From the NCBI GenBank assembly GCA_017303615.1, contig JAFLCK010000025.1, positions 11,771 to 75,770 on the forward strand: a stretch of 64,000 bases of DNA, read 5' to 3'. The position numbers and the translations under genes are program-made. Shown one piece after another: positions 15,630 to 24,660 of this stretch (positions within the stretch are counted from its first letter, which is position 1; each line of letters starts with the position of its first letter). The stretch comes from Obscuribacter phosphatis_A. GTDB taxonomy: Bacteria; Cyanobacteriota; Vampirovibrionia; Obscuribacterales; Obscuribacteraceae. Below the pieces are notes generated by a model. That model searched no databases and was not told where the DNA came from. It was given only the letters and a program-made list of their open reading frames with translations.

Positions 15630-18600
15630 TTAGATGTTCTTTTGCTGTGGTGTCGATCTTTTGTTCACCATTATGGTCAGCTCGGCTTCGTTGTGGTCTG
15701 CCTTCGTCGGCGGACCGAAAATAGTGTAGTAGATATAGTCTGCTCCGTCATCCACAATTGCTGTGGTGCCTGCCCAGTAGAGCTTATCGGCTTCTCTTCT
15801 GCTCTCTTGATTAGTCCTGTCTAGATTAGTGCTATCTAGATTAGTGCTCTCTTTATTAGGACTGTTTTCTTGACTGGGCCTGCTTACCTGGCTTATTTGG
15901 CTTTCTTCTCCGGTGCTATTTTCTTGCTTATTTCTAAGTGCGTAGATTAGAACCTTTTCTTTGGCTTGGAAGCTATAGCGAAGCACCAGGCTGGCATTCA
16001 TATGGGCCGGTTCTTCTATAGAAAGCACATTGAGATTTTCATACTTGCCGCTTGTGGCCGCCTGGGAAAGTATTTGCTTGGCTACCGCCATAGCCCTGCC
16101 TCTTTCGTCTTGAACGTTACCGCCGACTGCTTTGGGGATTTTGCCTGTAAATAATATGTAGCTGCTTCCCATATCTTGGCGGATATAGATCAGATCATTG
16201 ACAGCCTGCCAATCTAAGACTCCTTGAGTGAGTTTAGGATGGTTGCTTATGCCACTCCAAATGATACCGGCTGCCAGTAGTACATATAGAGAAGTTTCAA
16301 GAACTTTAGTTGTCTTTTGTCGGGTCTTATCATCATCTACAGTATCTATATCTGTTTGGCTGAGTTCTACCGTGTTGATAAGTTTTTGCAGGGCAAGAGC
16401 CATGCTGACGATTAGCAGGAAGGCATATTGATAGATGTAATCAGCAGCGCGCAAGAATGCACTATTTAATTCAAAGTTGATAGTGCCGGCAAGTAGTATC
16501 GCAAATGATACCAGAGCGAGAATATACTTTGGCTTTGCTTTGGCTTTGAATAGAGATACGAAAATTGCTGGTAGCCAGGCTAGAGCAAAGGTGTTGAGTA
16601 GGTTTATATTGAAACTTGTATAGACTGCCGTCGGTGCAAAAAGCAATCTGAAATTGGTGGGTAAAGGCAGGTCGACCATGCTGTGCGAGAAGGCGGCGAT
16701 GCCGCCCGCCAATGACATTAGAGCAAATGCTGTGTAGGAATCGCTTTTGTCTTTTTTGCCGATTTGTTTCTTGAGCGCAAATAGTAAGGTCAGGTAAAGC
16801 ACCATTTTTAATACCAGTGCCGATAAGCTTGAGGGGCAGTATATTGATGGTGTGCCGTAATTGCTGAAGCGGTAGACTTGGTTGGCTAGAAATGTGGTAA
16901 AAGCCTGGTTGGAATTGAGACAGAACGACAACTTGTCGAATAAATTGCTCAAGCCTGACAGGAGCCCGCCTAAGGCGAAGAACTTAAAGAGAGAGCTGGG
17001 TTTTATGGGTAAGGTCGTCAGTCTTTTGTTGGCTAGTATATATAGATAGTAGGGGGGACCGACTTCGATTACGCCTTTGAACATAGCCAGGAAGATTTCA
17101 TTGTTGATGCGAAAGTCGAGAGATGCCAGGCGGGCGTGTATTTCGAGCACACAGAGACCGACTATCGCCGCATAAATTAAAATGCGACCGCGTTCTGGCC
17201 AAAGCTTTGAGCTTTGTCTGCTCATATTCCAGCCCACTGTATGCATTAGCCAAATTAGCCAGACGGCAAAAAAGAGGCTCAATATGAGGGAATGCTTGAC
17301 GGTTCTGGCAAAAGAATGGAATTGAAACAAATACTCGCAGATTAGAAAATAAGCCAGGGCGGTGAGATAGAACAACCTGTTGATAAGCTCGGTGCTTAGG
17401 CATTTGGTCAAGGCAAAGCAGATAACCAGATAGAGGTCGAACATTAGTACATAGCTGAACCAGGTGGTGCTGATTCTCGTTTGGGTATCGCTAAACAGGA
17501 AGGGACTAAGCACTTTATAGAAGGCAAAGGACTGAGTGCTCAAAAATGTGGTTGCGGCATTGATCGGCAAATTGGTGAAAAATAGGGTGATGGTATCGGC
17601 GGTGGTGCAAACTAGAGCTGCGGGTAGAAGGGTGAGAAGCAGTGGTGAGAGATATTTTGCTGGCACTAGATCGGGCAGCGACCGGGCTATGACTTTGCTT
17701 GAGCTAATAAGTTTATGCATAATGCCTATGCCGATGAAGTACCAGACCGGCCAGAGATAGGCATTCGATAAACTTAAGGATGAAAGGTCTAGCCCGGCTG
17801 TCACGCCCGCATTAGAGCGAGACAGATTGGCAAATAGAAAGAAGAGCATGAGCGCGGCGCTTAAGCGGTAGCTTTTCAGTGTGGCTTTATCAAGTGCAGT
17901 GGCGTCGCTATTTTCTTGAGGGTTTTCGTGGGTATTTTCATGAGTATTCTTGTGAGTATACTTAAGAGTAAGGTTAACCAGTGTCAATAACAAAAGACCG
18001 AGTATGGCACCGCATATGACACCGCTTGGTATGCCGGCGTAGGCATTTTGCAATTTCAGGCTTTCGCAGATAAGAGGCTTGAGCGGTGTCATTACCATTA
18101 TCTGCACGCCGACTGCCACAGAAACAAGCAAGAGATTGACGCGGCTGCCTAGGTTGGCGGTTCGGGTGTGACGCGCTAGGGCGCTTTCGCTCAAGTGTAG
18201 ATTGACTAGTACGGAAGCCCCCAATAGAGCGTTCCAGAAATCTCTGGGAATGGTTATGCTGGTGGTGGCAAGAAAGTAAAGTGAGGCCAGGGCGCCGGCC
18301 AAAAAGCCGAGACGGTTCGAGAGTGCCAGTCCGGCAAGAAGCGCTGACCAAGAAAGGGCGAAGAGTAGCTGCCAGAGATAGATACTCCAAACCGGTGCGG
18401 TGCTCTTGAAAGAAGCGAAGGTTTCTAGAGAGACCCTTTGAAAGGGAAAGTTTTCACCGGTGAAGGGAATGAGAAGGACGCTCAATATGGCAAGTTGCAG
18501 AAGTGGTCTGACAATCTTGAATGCTTCCGGTGCGAAGTCTTCACTGGCTGAATGGCTCAGCCTATCATCGCTATAAGGGCGCCAGTAGAATCTTTGAAAG

Positions 18601-18788
18601 ATGGCTGAGAGCGCTGCTATTTCTTTCTTTTCTAAAAGCTCTTTGAAGCGGTCATAGCCAGGTGATTCTTGAAGTAAAGCAAAAAGCTTGCCGAAGATTA
18701 GGTCGGCAAGCTTTGCAAGAGATGGAAACAGACCGGCTAGATAATTGCCTAGCTTTCTGAGCGTGGCAATTAGTTGAACTGGGTTCAA
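15630..18788 (-). CDS. Large polytopic membrane protein of unknown function
   Basis: A 1052-residue protein. A ~90-residue soluble N-terminus (YDRFKELLEKKEIAALSAIF) is followed by roughly 20 hydrophobic segments up to residue ~830, then a soluble C-terminal domain (YIRQDMGSSYILFTGKIPKA). Two low-complexity inserts stand out: a His/Asn/Glu-rich repeat (THENTHENPQENSD) in a loop, and an Asn/Leu/Asp repeat (STNLDSTNLDRTNQES) near the end, both from short DNA repeats. I do not recognise a family; the layout recalls polytopic glycosyl- or acyl-transferases with an external domain, but no signature residues support that. It is immediately followed by the MFS gene. Confidence 0.65.
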   Translation of the reverse strand: MNPVQLIATLRKLGNYLAGLFPSLAKLADLIFGKLFALLQESPGYDRFKELLEKKEIAALSAIFQRFYWRPYSDDRLSHSASEDFAPEAFKIVRPLLQLAILSVLLIPFTGENFPFQRVSLETFASFKSTAPVWSIYLWQLLFALSWSALLAGLALSNRLGFLAGALASLYFLATTSITIPRDFWNALLGASVLVNLHLSESALARHTRTANLGSRVNLLLVSVAVGVQIMVMTPLKPLICESLKLQNAYAGIPSGVICGAILGLLLLTLVNLTLKYTHKNTHENTHENPQENSDATALDKATLKSYRLSAALMLFFLFANLSRSNAGVTAGLDLSSLSLSNAYLWPVWYFIGIGIMHKLISSSKVIARSLPDLVPAKYLSPLLLTLLPAALVCTTADTITLFFTNLPINAATTFLSTQSFAFYKVLSPFLFSDTQTRISTTWFSYVLMFDLYLVICFALTKCLSTELINRLFYLTALAYFLICEYLFQFHSFARTVKHSLILSLFFAVWLIWLMHTVGWNMSRQSSKLWPERGRILIYAAIVGLCVLEIHARLASLDFRINNEIFLAMFKGVIEVGPPYYLYILANKRLTTLPIKPSSLFKFFALGGLLSGLSNLFDKLSFCLNSNQAFTTFLANQVYRFSNYGTPSIYCPSSLSALVLKMVLYLTLLFALKKQIGKKDKSDSYTAFALMSLAGGIAAFSHSMVDLPLPTNFRLLFAPTAVYTSFNINLLNTFALAWLPAIFVSLFKAKAKPKYILALVSFAILLAGTINFELNSAFLRAADYIYQYAFLLIVSMALALQKLINTVELSQTDIDTVDDDKTRQKTTKVLETSLYVLLAAGIIWSGISNHPKLTQGVLDWQAVNDLIYIRQDMGSSYILFTGKIPKAVGGNVQDERGRAMAVAKQILSQAATSGKYENLNVLSIEEPAHMNASLVLRYSFQAKEKVLIYALRNKQENSTGEESQISQVSRPSQENSPNKESTNLDSTNLDRTNQESRREADKLYWAGTTAIVDDGADYIYYTIFGPPTKADHNEAELTIMVNKRSTPQQKNI

Positions 18789-18835
18789 GGGCTAGCTTGT
18801 TCCTGTAGCTGATTGCAGTTGGTTTGTAGAAATGG

Positions 18836-18851
18836 GCACCTTATTTGGTGC
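18836..18851 (-). terminator. Weak possible terminator hairpin
   Basis: GCACC and GGTGC form a 5-bp stem with a 6-base loop, 33 bases after the stop of the secreted Ala/Thr-rich protein gene. The following T content is low, so it is a weak candidate. Confidence 0.25.
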
Positions 18852-18883
18852 GGGCTCCGTCTACTTACTTAAGAGATACTAGG

Positions 18884-20620
18884 TTAGTCTTGAGTTTGTT
18901 TGTTGTCCCAAGATTTGGCTTCGGTCTCATCAGCTTTCACAGCTGGTTTTTCGGCAAGCTGTTGGCTATCAGTTTGATTCGATGTAGCAGCCTGAGCCGT
19001 TGTGGTTGCTGCTGTCGGGCTTTCTTTGATTGATTCCAAAGTTACACCTTCAGCCTTTACGGTTTCAGGCTTTGTTTCGCCTACTGCAGCAGCGTCAGCC
19101 TTGGTTTCTACTTTGCTTGCTTCCGGTTTGGTTTCTTCGCCCTTAGCAGTTGCTTTAGCAGTATTTTTGGCTTCAATCATTGCTGCTTTGGCTTCCAGCG
19201 ATGCTGTGGCAGCATTGACCGGCGCAGCCAGACGAGTATCTAGATTGCCAGAGACGATTTTGCTGACTGTATCGGCATCCGTCATCTTGCTCATTAGTGA
19301 TTGGGCATAGGCTGCAAGAAGCGGACGCTTGGTCATGCAAGCCATATGATATGAACGTACTGCAGTGGACGAAAGTTGGCTTATGGTGCGAGCTCTAACC
19401 TCAATACGTTTGAAGAGGAAGACCTCTTTATAGAGTTTGTTCTCTTCGGAACCGCCGGTGGAAAGAATGAAGGCAGTCTTGACGAGCTGGGCGCAGGGAC
19501 CGATGAGGGAGGGCGCTAGACCCGCCACACCGAGGGCTGTCTGTACAGCTCCTGTGACCACTTCGGTCTTGGTTGTGACGGTATACTTAGCCAATTTTTG
19601 AGCGGTGGCTGAAAGAATGGGATCTTGCTTGATTACAGCTTCTTCGAGAGTTCTGATTCTGGCTCTCTCTGCTGCTACACCCAGGCTGCCCGGATTGGGC
19701 AAGGTGGCGGGCAAGGTGGCTTTCAGGTTTTGAAACTTGTCCACCAATTTGTTTGTTTCTTCTTCGCCCACCAAAAGGCTGAGGTTGGCTTTGGCGTCGC
19801 TCAAGGCTTGGGCTCTATCGGCAGCATCTTCTCGGTCGAGGGCATCGGCCAGTTCAGCACAGGCATTGACTGTGCTGACATATTTCTCGTCCACTGCTTT
19901 TTCCCATTTCAGTTCGGCAGAGAGCGTCGAGCTGGCTTTGATTTTTCGCTCCATGAGGGCGTTGGCGCCAGCGCTGGAAGGTCCGACACCGCGGTAGTTC
20001 AAAAGATAATGCAAGAAATTCTTTGACATTTCTTTTGCTGATTGACCAGAACCTTGCATCTTGAAGAGATTTTGGTCAGCCTGCAGTACTTCTGGATCTC
20101 GCTCCATGGCAGTGATGGCGGCGGTGTTTATTGCTTCTTCGAAGGGGTCTTTGCTGGGTGCAAATTCAACACACTTTAGCTTGCTCGAAGCGTTGCCGGC
20201 TTTGCCGTCTGTCTTGAGAGGCATGTGCGTAGAGACGCTGATGCCGGTTTCAAGTTTTTTGTCTTTATCGTCGACCTTACTGGTTTTGCTTGTAGTTTGG
20301 CTTGTTGTAGCTTCTGCCTTAGCGCCTTCGCCAGTAGTGGCTTCGGTTGAGCTGGAAGCGGCATTAGAGGCTGTGCTGGAGCCTGAGCTAGAGTCTGAAT
20401 TGGATTCTGGCGCTGCAGTAGTTGAGGTTGTGGTGGCCGCCGACTGTTCGCCATCGGTGTAGGCGCCTTTGAGCACCATTGCCGGTTCAGCTGCTGAAGC
20501 CGCGGGAATAGAAAGGATGCCGGAACAGAGCGGAGCCTGCAGAATTTGTGTCTGCAATAGCTGTACAAGAAGTATTGTGCTGGCTACTTGTACTGCTCTA
20601 TTTTTTTTAGCGCTTATCAC
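18884..20620 (-). CDS. Secreted Ala/Thr/Lys-rich protein of unknown function
   Basis: A 578-residue protein starting at GTG 20620 with a GGGGAT ribosome-binding sequence upstream. Residues 1-43 look like a signal peptide (ILLVQLLQTQILQAPLCSG, then PAASAAEP). A Ser/Thr/Ala-rich segment follows (~60-130), then a helical core (~165-470) with ELADALDREDAADRAQALSD and LPATLPNPGSLGVAAERARI, and a Lys/Glu/Ala-rich tail with repeated KAE/KPE units. No known family is evident. The low-complexity ends suggest an extended envelope protein. It stands alone, separated from the phosphofructokinase gene by ~300 bases. Confidence 0.6.
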   Translation of the reverse strand: MISAKKNRAVQVASTILLVQLLQTQILQAPLCSGILSIPAASAAEPAMVLKGAYTDGEQSAATTTSTTAAPESNSDSSSGSSTASNAASSSTEATTGEGAKAEATTSQTTSKTSKVDDKDKKLETGISVSTHMPLKTDGKAGNASSKLKCVEFAPSKDPFEEAINTAAITAMERDPEVLQADQNLFKMQGSGQSAKEMSKNFLHYLLNYRGVGPSSAGANALMERKIKASSTLSAELKWEKAVDEKYVSTVNACAELADALDREDAADRAQALSDAKANLSLLVGEEETNKLVDKFQNLKATLPATLPNPGSLGVAAERARIRTLEEAVIKQDPILSATAQKLAKYTVTTKTEVVTGAVQTALGVAGLAPSLIGPCAQLVKTAFILSTGGSEENKLYKEVFLFKRIEVRARTISQLSSTAVRSYHMACMTKRPLLAAYAQSLMSKMTDADTVSKIVSGNLDTRLAAPVNAATASLEAKAAMIEAKNTAKATAKGEETKPEASKVETKADAAAVGETKPETVKAEGVTLESIKESPTAATTTAQAATSNQTDSQQLAEKPAVKADETEAKSWDNKQTQD

Positions 20621-20835
20621 CTGAAAATCCCCGCTTGGCCTGACGAAGTTATATTAATTGACACCGGTCTTGGAAATGTCTAATTGTAATAGCCAGGTGG
20701 TCTCTTGTATATCTTTTGACAACCGGGGCTATTCAAGGACAAAAATGCCAGAGGCGCGATCATACCACTTTATTTCTTGCCGTCCTTTGTGCCTGTCTCA
20801 CAATTGGCCGCCATTTCCACCCCCTAATTAGCTGA

Positions 20836-20878
20836 AAAGAAGTCATTCAGCCCTGGTAGGGCTATCCTGACTTCTTTA
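20836..20878 (-). terminator. Rho-independent terminator of the phosphofructokinase gene
   Basis: An outer 10-bp stem (20837-20846 with 20869-20878) encloses an inner 6-bp stem (AGCCCT 20850-20855 with AGGGCT 20859-20864, loop of 3). On the minus strand it is followed by TTTTC. It begins about 40 bases after the phosphofructokinase stop. The other ~215 bases up to 20621 hold no gene that I can see and probably contain the promoter of the next minus-strand gene. Confidence 0.6.
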
Positions 20879-20917
20879 CAGAATTTTAGAATGTCCGACT
20901 TTATCGGCTGCTAGCTA

Positions 20918-22123
20918 TTAGTAGACTCTTGCCGGTTTGCCTGTCACCTTGGTGAGAGTGAATTCGGCTTTGCCAGGCTCTCTGCCGAAGCTCATGCCAA
21001 GTGATTCATAAAGAGCTACATCATTGAGGTCGACATGTCTTTGCACGATGGCATCTTTGACATCCATATACTGGATGTCGCCGGCTTGCAGGCTGACAAC
21101 GGTAACGCCGAAGGTATTACGGCTTACCAGTTCTACAGCTGCTGCACCCGCTTCCATACCAAAATTGGCATCGAGGGCGGAGGCGAAGCCGCAGCGCACC
21201 AAGTGGCTCGGTCTGATTTCGCGCACTTCAGGAATCTCGTAAACCCCTTCGACGAACTGCCCAGTGCGCTTCATGAACTCTTTCACTTCGGGGTCGGCTT
21301 TGATGCGGTCTTCGATTTGTTTGACTACATAGCGTCCAGCGCCCATCAGCTTTCTGTGTCCGAAAGAGTCGGGGGTTGAACTCATATCAACCAATTCGTT
21401 GCCAGAGGCGTCTTTCAGACCCTCAGCCACGACCACCATGGCTGTGCCGGCGTGGACATCGCTTTCTTCGATTCGTTTGATAAAGGCGCTCTTGACATGT
21501 CTGTAGAGCACATCGAAGTCCACCGGCACTTCCGGTATCAGAACGGCATCGGCATCAGAGGCGACGCCGCCGCGGAAGGCTGTGTGTCCAGCGTAACGAC
21601 CGAAGACTTCCATAACGATGATGCGGTTGTGGGTGCGTCCGGTGGTGCGCAAATCGCGCACAGCTTCTGCAATGCGGTTGATGGTGGAATCACCGCCGAC
21701 GCTGTAGGGCATGAGGTCGAGGTCCATGGTCTTGGGCGCATGCACGCAGGGGATGCCTTGCGAAGCAAGGTCGGCAACAACAGAGCCGGTGTCGTCTCCG
21801 CCGGCGATGACCAGGGCATCAAGACCGAATTTCTTCAAGCCCTCTTTGATGCGGTCATATTTCTTGTCATCCTTGATTTTGGAAACCTTGACTCGGGAAT
21901 TTCCTGCTTCCGAACCGGCCAAATAGACGGCTATCTCTTCCAGTCGCTCTTTGGTTAGTTTGGTCAAAGCTTTCAGGTCGACCAAATTGTAGAGACCGGC
22001 ATAGCCGTTGGGAATGATATAGGCTTGCATGCCCTTACTCAACGCTCTCAGGGCTGCACCTTTGATGACGCCGTTCAAACCGCCGCAGTCTCCGCCCGAC
22101 GTAATAATGCCGATATTCTTCAC
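20918..22123 (-). CDS. 6-phosphofructokinase, probably pyrophosphate-dependent
   Basis: A 401-residue enzyme of the phosphofructokinase A superfamily, converting fructose 6-phosphate to fructose 1,6-bisphosphate. The N-terminus IGIITSGGDCGGLN and the phosphate-binding GGDSTINRI are clear. At the position that sets donor choice it has GGDDT (108-112) and PKT (130-132) rather than GGDGS and PGT. In this family that Asp and Lys mark pyrophosphate as phosphoryl donor. The catalytic motif is TMDLD instead of the usual TIDND: both Asp residues are kept but Asn is Leu, which is unusual. Later blocks include RIIVMEVFGRYAGHTAFRGG. It is monocistronic, with a terminator after it. Confidence 0.85.
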   Translation of the reverse strand: MKNIGIITSGGDCGGLNGVIKGAALRALSKGMQAYIIPNGYAGLYNLVDLKALTKLTKERLEEIAVYLAGSEAGNSRVKVSKIKDDKKYDRIKEGLKKFGLDALVIAGGDDTGSVVADLASQGIPCVHAPKTMDLDLMPYSVGGDSTINRIAEAVRDLRTTGRTHNRIIVMEVFGRYAGHTAFRGGVASDADAVLIPEVPVDFDVLYRHVKSAFIKRIEESDVHAGTAMVVVAEGLKDASGNELVDMSSTPDSFGHRKLMGAGRYVVKQIEDRIKADPEVKEFMKRTGQFVEGVYEIPEVREIRPSHLVRCGFASALDANFGMEAGAAAVELVSRNTFGVTVVSLQAGDIQYMDVKDAIVQRHVDLNDVALYESLGMSFGREPGKAEFTLTKVTGKPARVY

Positions 22124-22552
22124 TTGGTCCTCCAGTCGCCTTGATTTATATATGTGGCTGTAGACAGATTTACATCTTCACATCTTCACCTATAGATATT
22201 TAGCACGTTGCAGCGCATAGAACTGCTTGACTTTTGCATTTCGCATAGCAACTAAATCTTTCGTTGTCCTTCTTGCTTTGCTATCTCTTAGGCGTTGTAG
22301 TTGCTGGCTAAGGTTGGTTAAACTTGCAAATGAGTGCAAGCAAGTGCTGGTGCGGAGCCGGGGAAAGCAAGTGCGGGTGCGGAGCCGGGGCGAATAAGGG
22401 CAAGTAAGGGGGCGGAGCCGGGGAAAGAAAGTGCGGGTGCGGAGCCGGGGCGAATAAAGGCAAGTAAGGGGGCGGAGTGGTGGCAAATACGTGAGTCCGG
22501 ATGAACTAGAGGTTCATTATCAAGAATAAGTAGCGAATATAGGAAAAGGCGC
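22124..22552. other. Divergent intergenic region with repeats
   Basis: A 429-bp gap between the divergent phosphofructokinase and LOG-family genes. It must hold both promoters and contains a G-rich 60-bp tandem repeat at ~22338-22478. A minus-strand open frame across it (22190-22486) is Arg/Leu/Cys/Pro-rich and made of the repeat, so it is not considered a gene. Confidence 0.6.
22338..22478 (+). repeat. 60-bp G-rich tandem repeat
   Basis: About 2.3 copies with an exact 60-base period: bases 22381-22416 match 22441-22476 with one difference, and 22351-22380 closely match 22411-22440. Each unit has two half-units ending in GCGGAGCCGGGG. Four or more G runs lie on the plus strand. Confidence 0.85.
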
Positions 22553-23707
22553 GTGCAAGAAATTGAAACAATCGAAGAACTTTACCAGGTTCTGGCTCAG
22601 GGGCGCGGTTTGAACGGCTATGCCGTGCAGGGTCTCGACTTGTCTCAAGCCGAGCGCATTTTGATGGAAAGTGAGGTGAGAGGCTCGTACTTTCTGGGAT
22701 GCCGCATATCTTCCCGTTTAGAACAAAGTCTCGAAGCTCGCGGAGCCTCTGTCTTTCCTTTCATCGAGGGGCTTATCTTCAATCCTTTTCGCCCATTCTT
22801 ATATAGTGCGGCCGAGTTGTATGACAGATTCAATTTAGAGGACCCCCAATCTTACGATGATTGCCTCGATGCCAAAATTTTGGCGCATTTTAGAGAGGTC
22901 GGCGGTGCTTGCACCAGAGGCTTAATCAATTCGCTTGCTCAGCGCCTGCACGACCATTCAATAGGCAACGCTATGGACGAGTTTCTCGAGAATATAGTCG
23001 GACCAGGCAAGCCTCGGCGCGGCATTGTCGCCATCATGGGCGGTCATGAAATGCGCCGCGGTGCCGCTGACTATTTTAGCGTCGCCTTAATGTCCTGGCG
23101 CCTCACTCAATTGGGTTATCTAATGGTCTCTGGTGGCGGCCCTGGCGCGATGGAAGCAACTCATGTCGGTGCCTGGTTTGCCGATCGCAGCCTCGACGAA
23201 CTGGAGTCTGCTGTCTCCTATCTTTCCCAGGCTCCTGACTATAAGCATGAACTATGGCTCAGTTTGGCATTTAAGGTAATGCAGGATTATCCCGCTCCTG
23301 AGTCCAATCTCTACTACAGCTTGGGTGTGCCTACTTGGCTCTATGGACATGAGCCGCCCACCCCCTTCGCTTCTCACATCGCAAAATATTTTGCCAATAG
23401 TCTGCGCGAAGATGGTCTGGTCACGATAGCAACCAGTGGAATAATTTATGCGCCTGGCAGCGCCGGCACCATTCAGGAAATTTTTCAGGACCTGACGCAA
23501 AACCACTATTTAACCACTGGGATGGCATCACCAATGGTTTTCTTCGGTCGCGAGTACTGGACAAAGACTAAGCCAGTCTATCCTTTTGTTAAACAGTTAT
23601 CGGCCAACAAGCTTTATGATAAGGTCCTTACAATATCGGATGATGTTGACGAAATCGTTCAATACATTCAAGAGCATCCGCCAATAGTGGCGCCTGTAGC
23701 ACAATAG
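22553..23707 (+). CDS. LOG-family Rossmann-fold protein
   Basis: A 384-residue protein. Its C-terminal two thirds has the LOG/lysine decarboxylase-like fold: GGGPGAMEATHVG and APGSAGTIQEIFQD correspond to the GGGxxGxM and PGGxGTxxE motifs (with Ser in place of the second Gly). Family members cleave nucleotide 5'-monophosphates such as cytokinin ribotides, or bind nucleotides. The N-terminal ~130 residues (VQGLDLSQAERILMESEVRG onward) are an extension absent from short LOG enzymes, as in larger TIGR00725-like proteins. It starts at GTG, with AGGAAAAGG upstream. The PanE-like gene follows after 14 bases, suggesting co-transcription. Substrate not known. Confidence 0.75.
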   Translation: MQEIETIEELYQVLAQGRGLNGYAVQGLDLSQAERILMESEVRGSYFLGCRISSRLEQSLEARGASVFPFIEGLIFNPFRPFLYSAAELYDRFNLEDPQSYDDCLDAKILAHFREVGGACTRGLINSLAQRLHDHSIGNAMDEFLENIVGPGKPRRGIVAIMGGHEMRRGAADYFSVALMSWRLTQLGYLMVSGGGPGAMEATHVGAWFADRSLDELESAVSYLSQAPDYKHELWLSLAFKVMQDYPAPESNLYYSLGVPTWLYGHEPPTPFASHIAKYFANSLREDGLVTIATSGIIYAPGSAGTIQEIFQDLTQNHYLTTGMASPMVFFGREYWTKTKPVYPFVKQLSANKLYDKVLTISDDVDEIVQYIQEHPPIVAPVAQ

Positions 23708-23721
23708 GAACGGAATTAGCG

Positions 23722-24660
23722 ATGAAATTTGCAATTTTTGGAACCGGGGGCGTTGGTGCCGTATTTGGTGCTCGACTTGCCGCAAGTGGAGAGGACGTAA
23801 CCTTCGTGGCTCGTGGTGCTCATCTAGATGCTATTGAGAAAACTGGTCTGCTTGTGAAAAGTGCGGAACTGGGAGACACCAGGATTTTCCCTGCCAAAGC
23901 TGTAGCAAAGCTAGATGACTTAGATTACGACTTCATCTTTCTAACCGTGAAGTTGTGGGACACGGTTAGCGCGATCGAAGCAATTCGTCCTTTTGTCTCA
24001 AGCTCCACCACCGTCATTTCCTTTCAGAATGGTGTCACTAAGGACGACTTGCTAGCTGATGCCTTTGGGGCAGATAGAATTCTAGGCGGAATCAGTTATG
24101 TCGGAGCGACGATTTTAGAGCCAGGAGTCATACAACAGAACGGCATTGTCCAAAAGCTTGTCTTTGGGGAGTTGAATAGTCGTGGTTCTATGGCATCAGA
24201 GCGTTGTCGCAATTTGAAGCAGTCTCTGGAGAGAGCCGGTGTGGAAGCCATAATCTCCGCAAACATTACTTCTGATATTTGGCAAAAGTTTATTGTTTTG
24301 GTCGCGATGAGCTCTGTTACAGCAGCCACTCGCCAGTCCATCGGCAAGGTCCGCAGCAATAGGCAGACAAGAGAACTCTTGCTTTCTGTTATGTTGGAGG
24401 TAAGAGATTTGGCGCTTTCCAGAGGCATCACTTTGCCAGAGAATATTGTCGAGGACCGCATGCAATACCTTGATAGTCTTTCACCAGATGTCACAGCTTC
24501 TATGGAGTATGACCTGCGTATGGGCAATCGACTGGAGCTACCCTGGCTAGCAGGCGCTGTGGTCGATATGGCTGCCGCAGCAAAACCGCCGCTAGCGGTA
24601 CCGGCTTGCAAGATTCTTTCAGCTATTCTTTCGCCCTTTGTGCAAGGTGCACCAAATTAG
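23722..24660 (+). CDS. panE: 2-dehydropantoate 2-reductase family (PanE/ApbA)
   Basis: A 312-residue NADPH-dependent reductase that would convert ketopantoate to pantoate for CoA synthesis. The Rossmann motif is IFGTGGVGAVFGARLA (5-20), NADP-linked VARGAHL follows, and QNGV is at the expected hinge. The C-terminal domain carries WQKF with the likely catalytic Lys, and SMEYDLRMGNRLEL followed by PWLAGAVV with the substrate-binding Ser/Glu region. Length fits the family (~300). Paralogues act on other 2-keto acids, so the pantoate role is probable, not certain. Its end overlaps the convergent AbiEi-like gene by four bases. Confidence 0.8.
   Translation: MKFAIFGTGGVGAVFGARLAASGEDVTFVARGAHLDAIEKTGLLVKSAELGDTRIFPAKAVAKLDDLDYDFIFLTVKLWDTVSAIEAIRPFVSSSTTVISFQNGVTKDDLLADAFGADRILGGISYVGATILEPGVIQQNGIVQKLVFGELNSRGSMASERCRNLKQSLERAGVEAIISANITSDIWQKFIVLVAMSSVTAATRQSIGKVRSNRQTRELLLSVMLEVRDLALSRGITLPENIVEDRMQYLDSLSPDVTASMEYDLRMGNRLELPWLAGAVVDMAAAAKPPLAVPACKILSAILSPFVQGAPN

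Noticed and set aside
22190..22486. Minus-strand open frame rich in Arg, Leu, Pro, Cys
   Set aside because: It is the translation of the 60-bp tandem repeat, without ribosome-binding site or family features.
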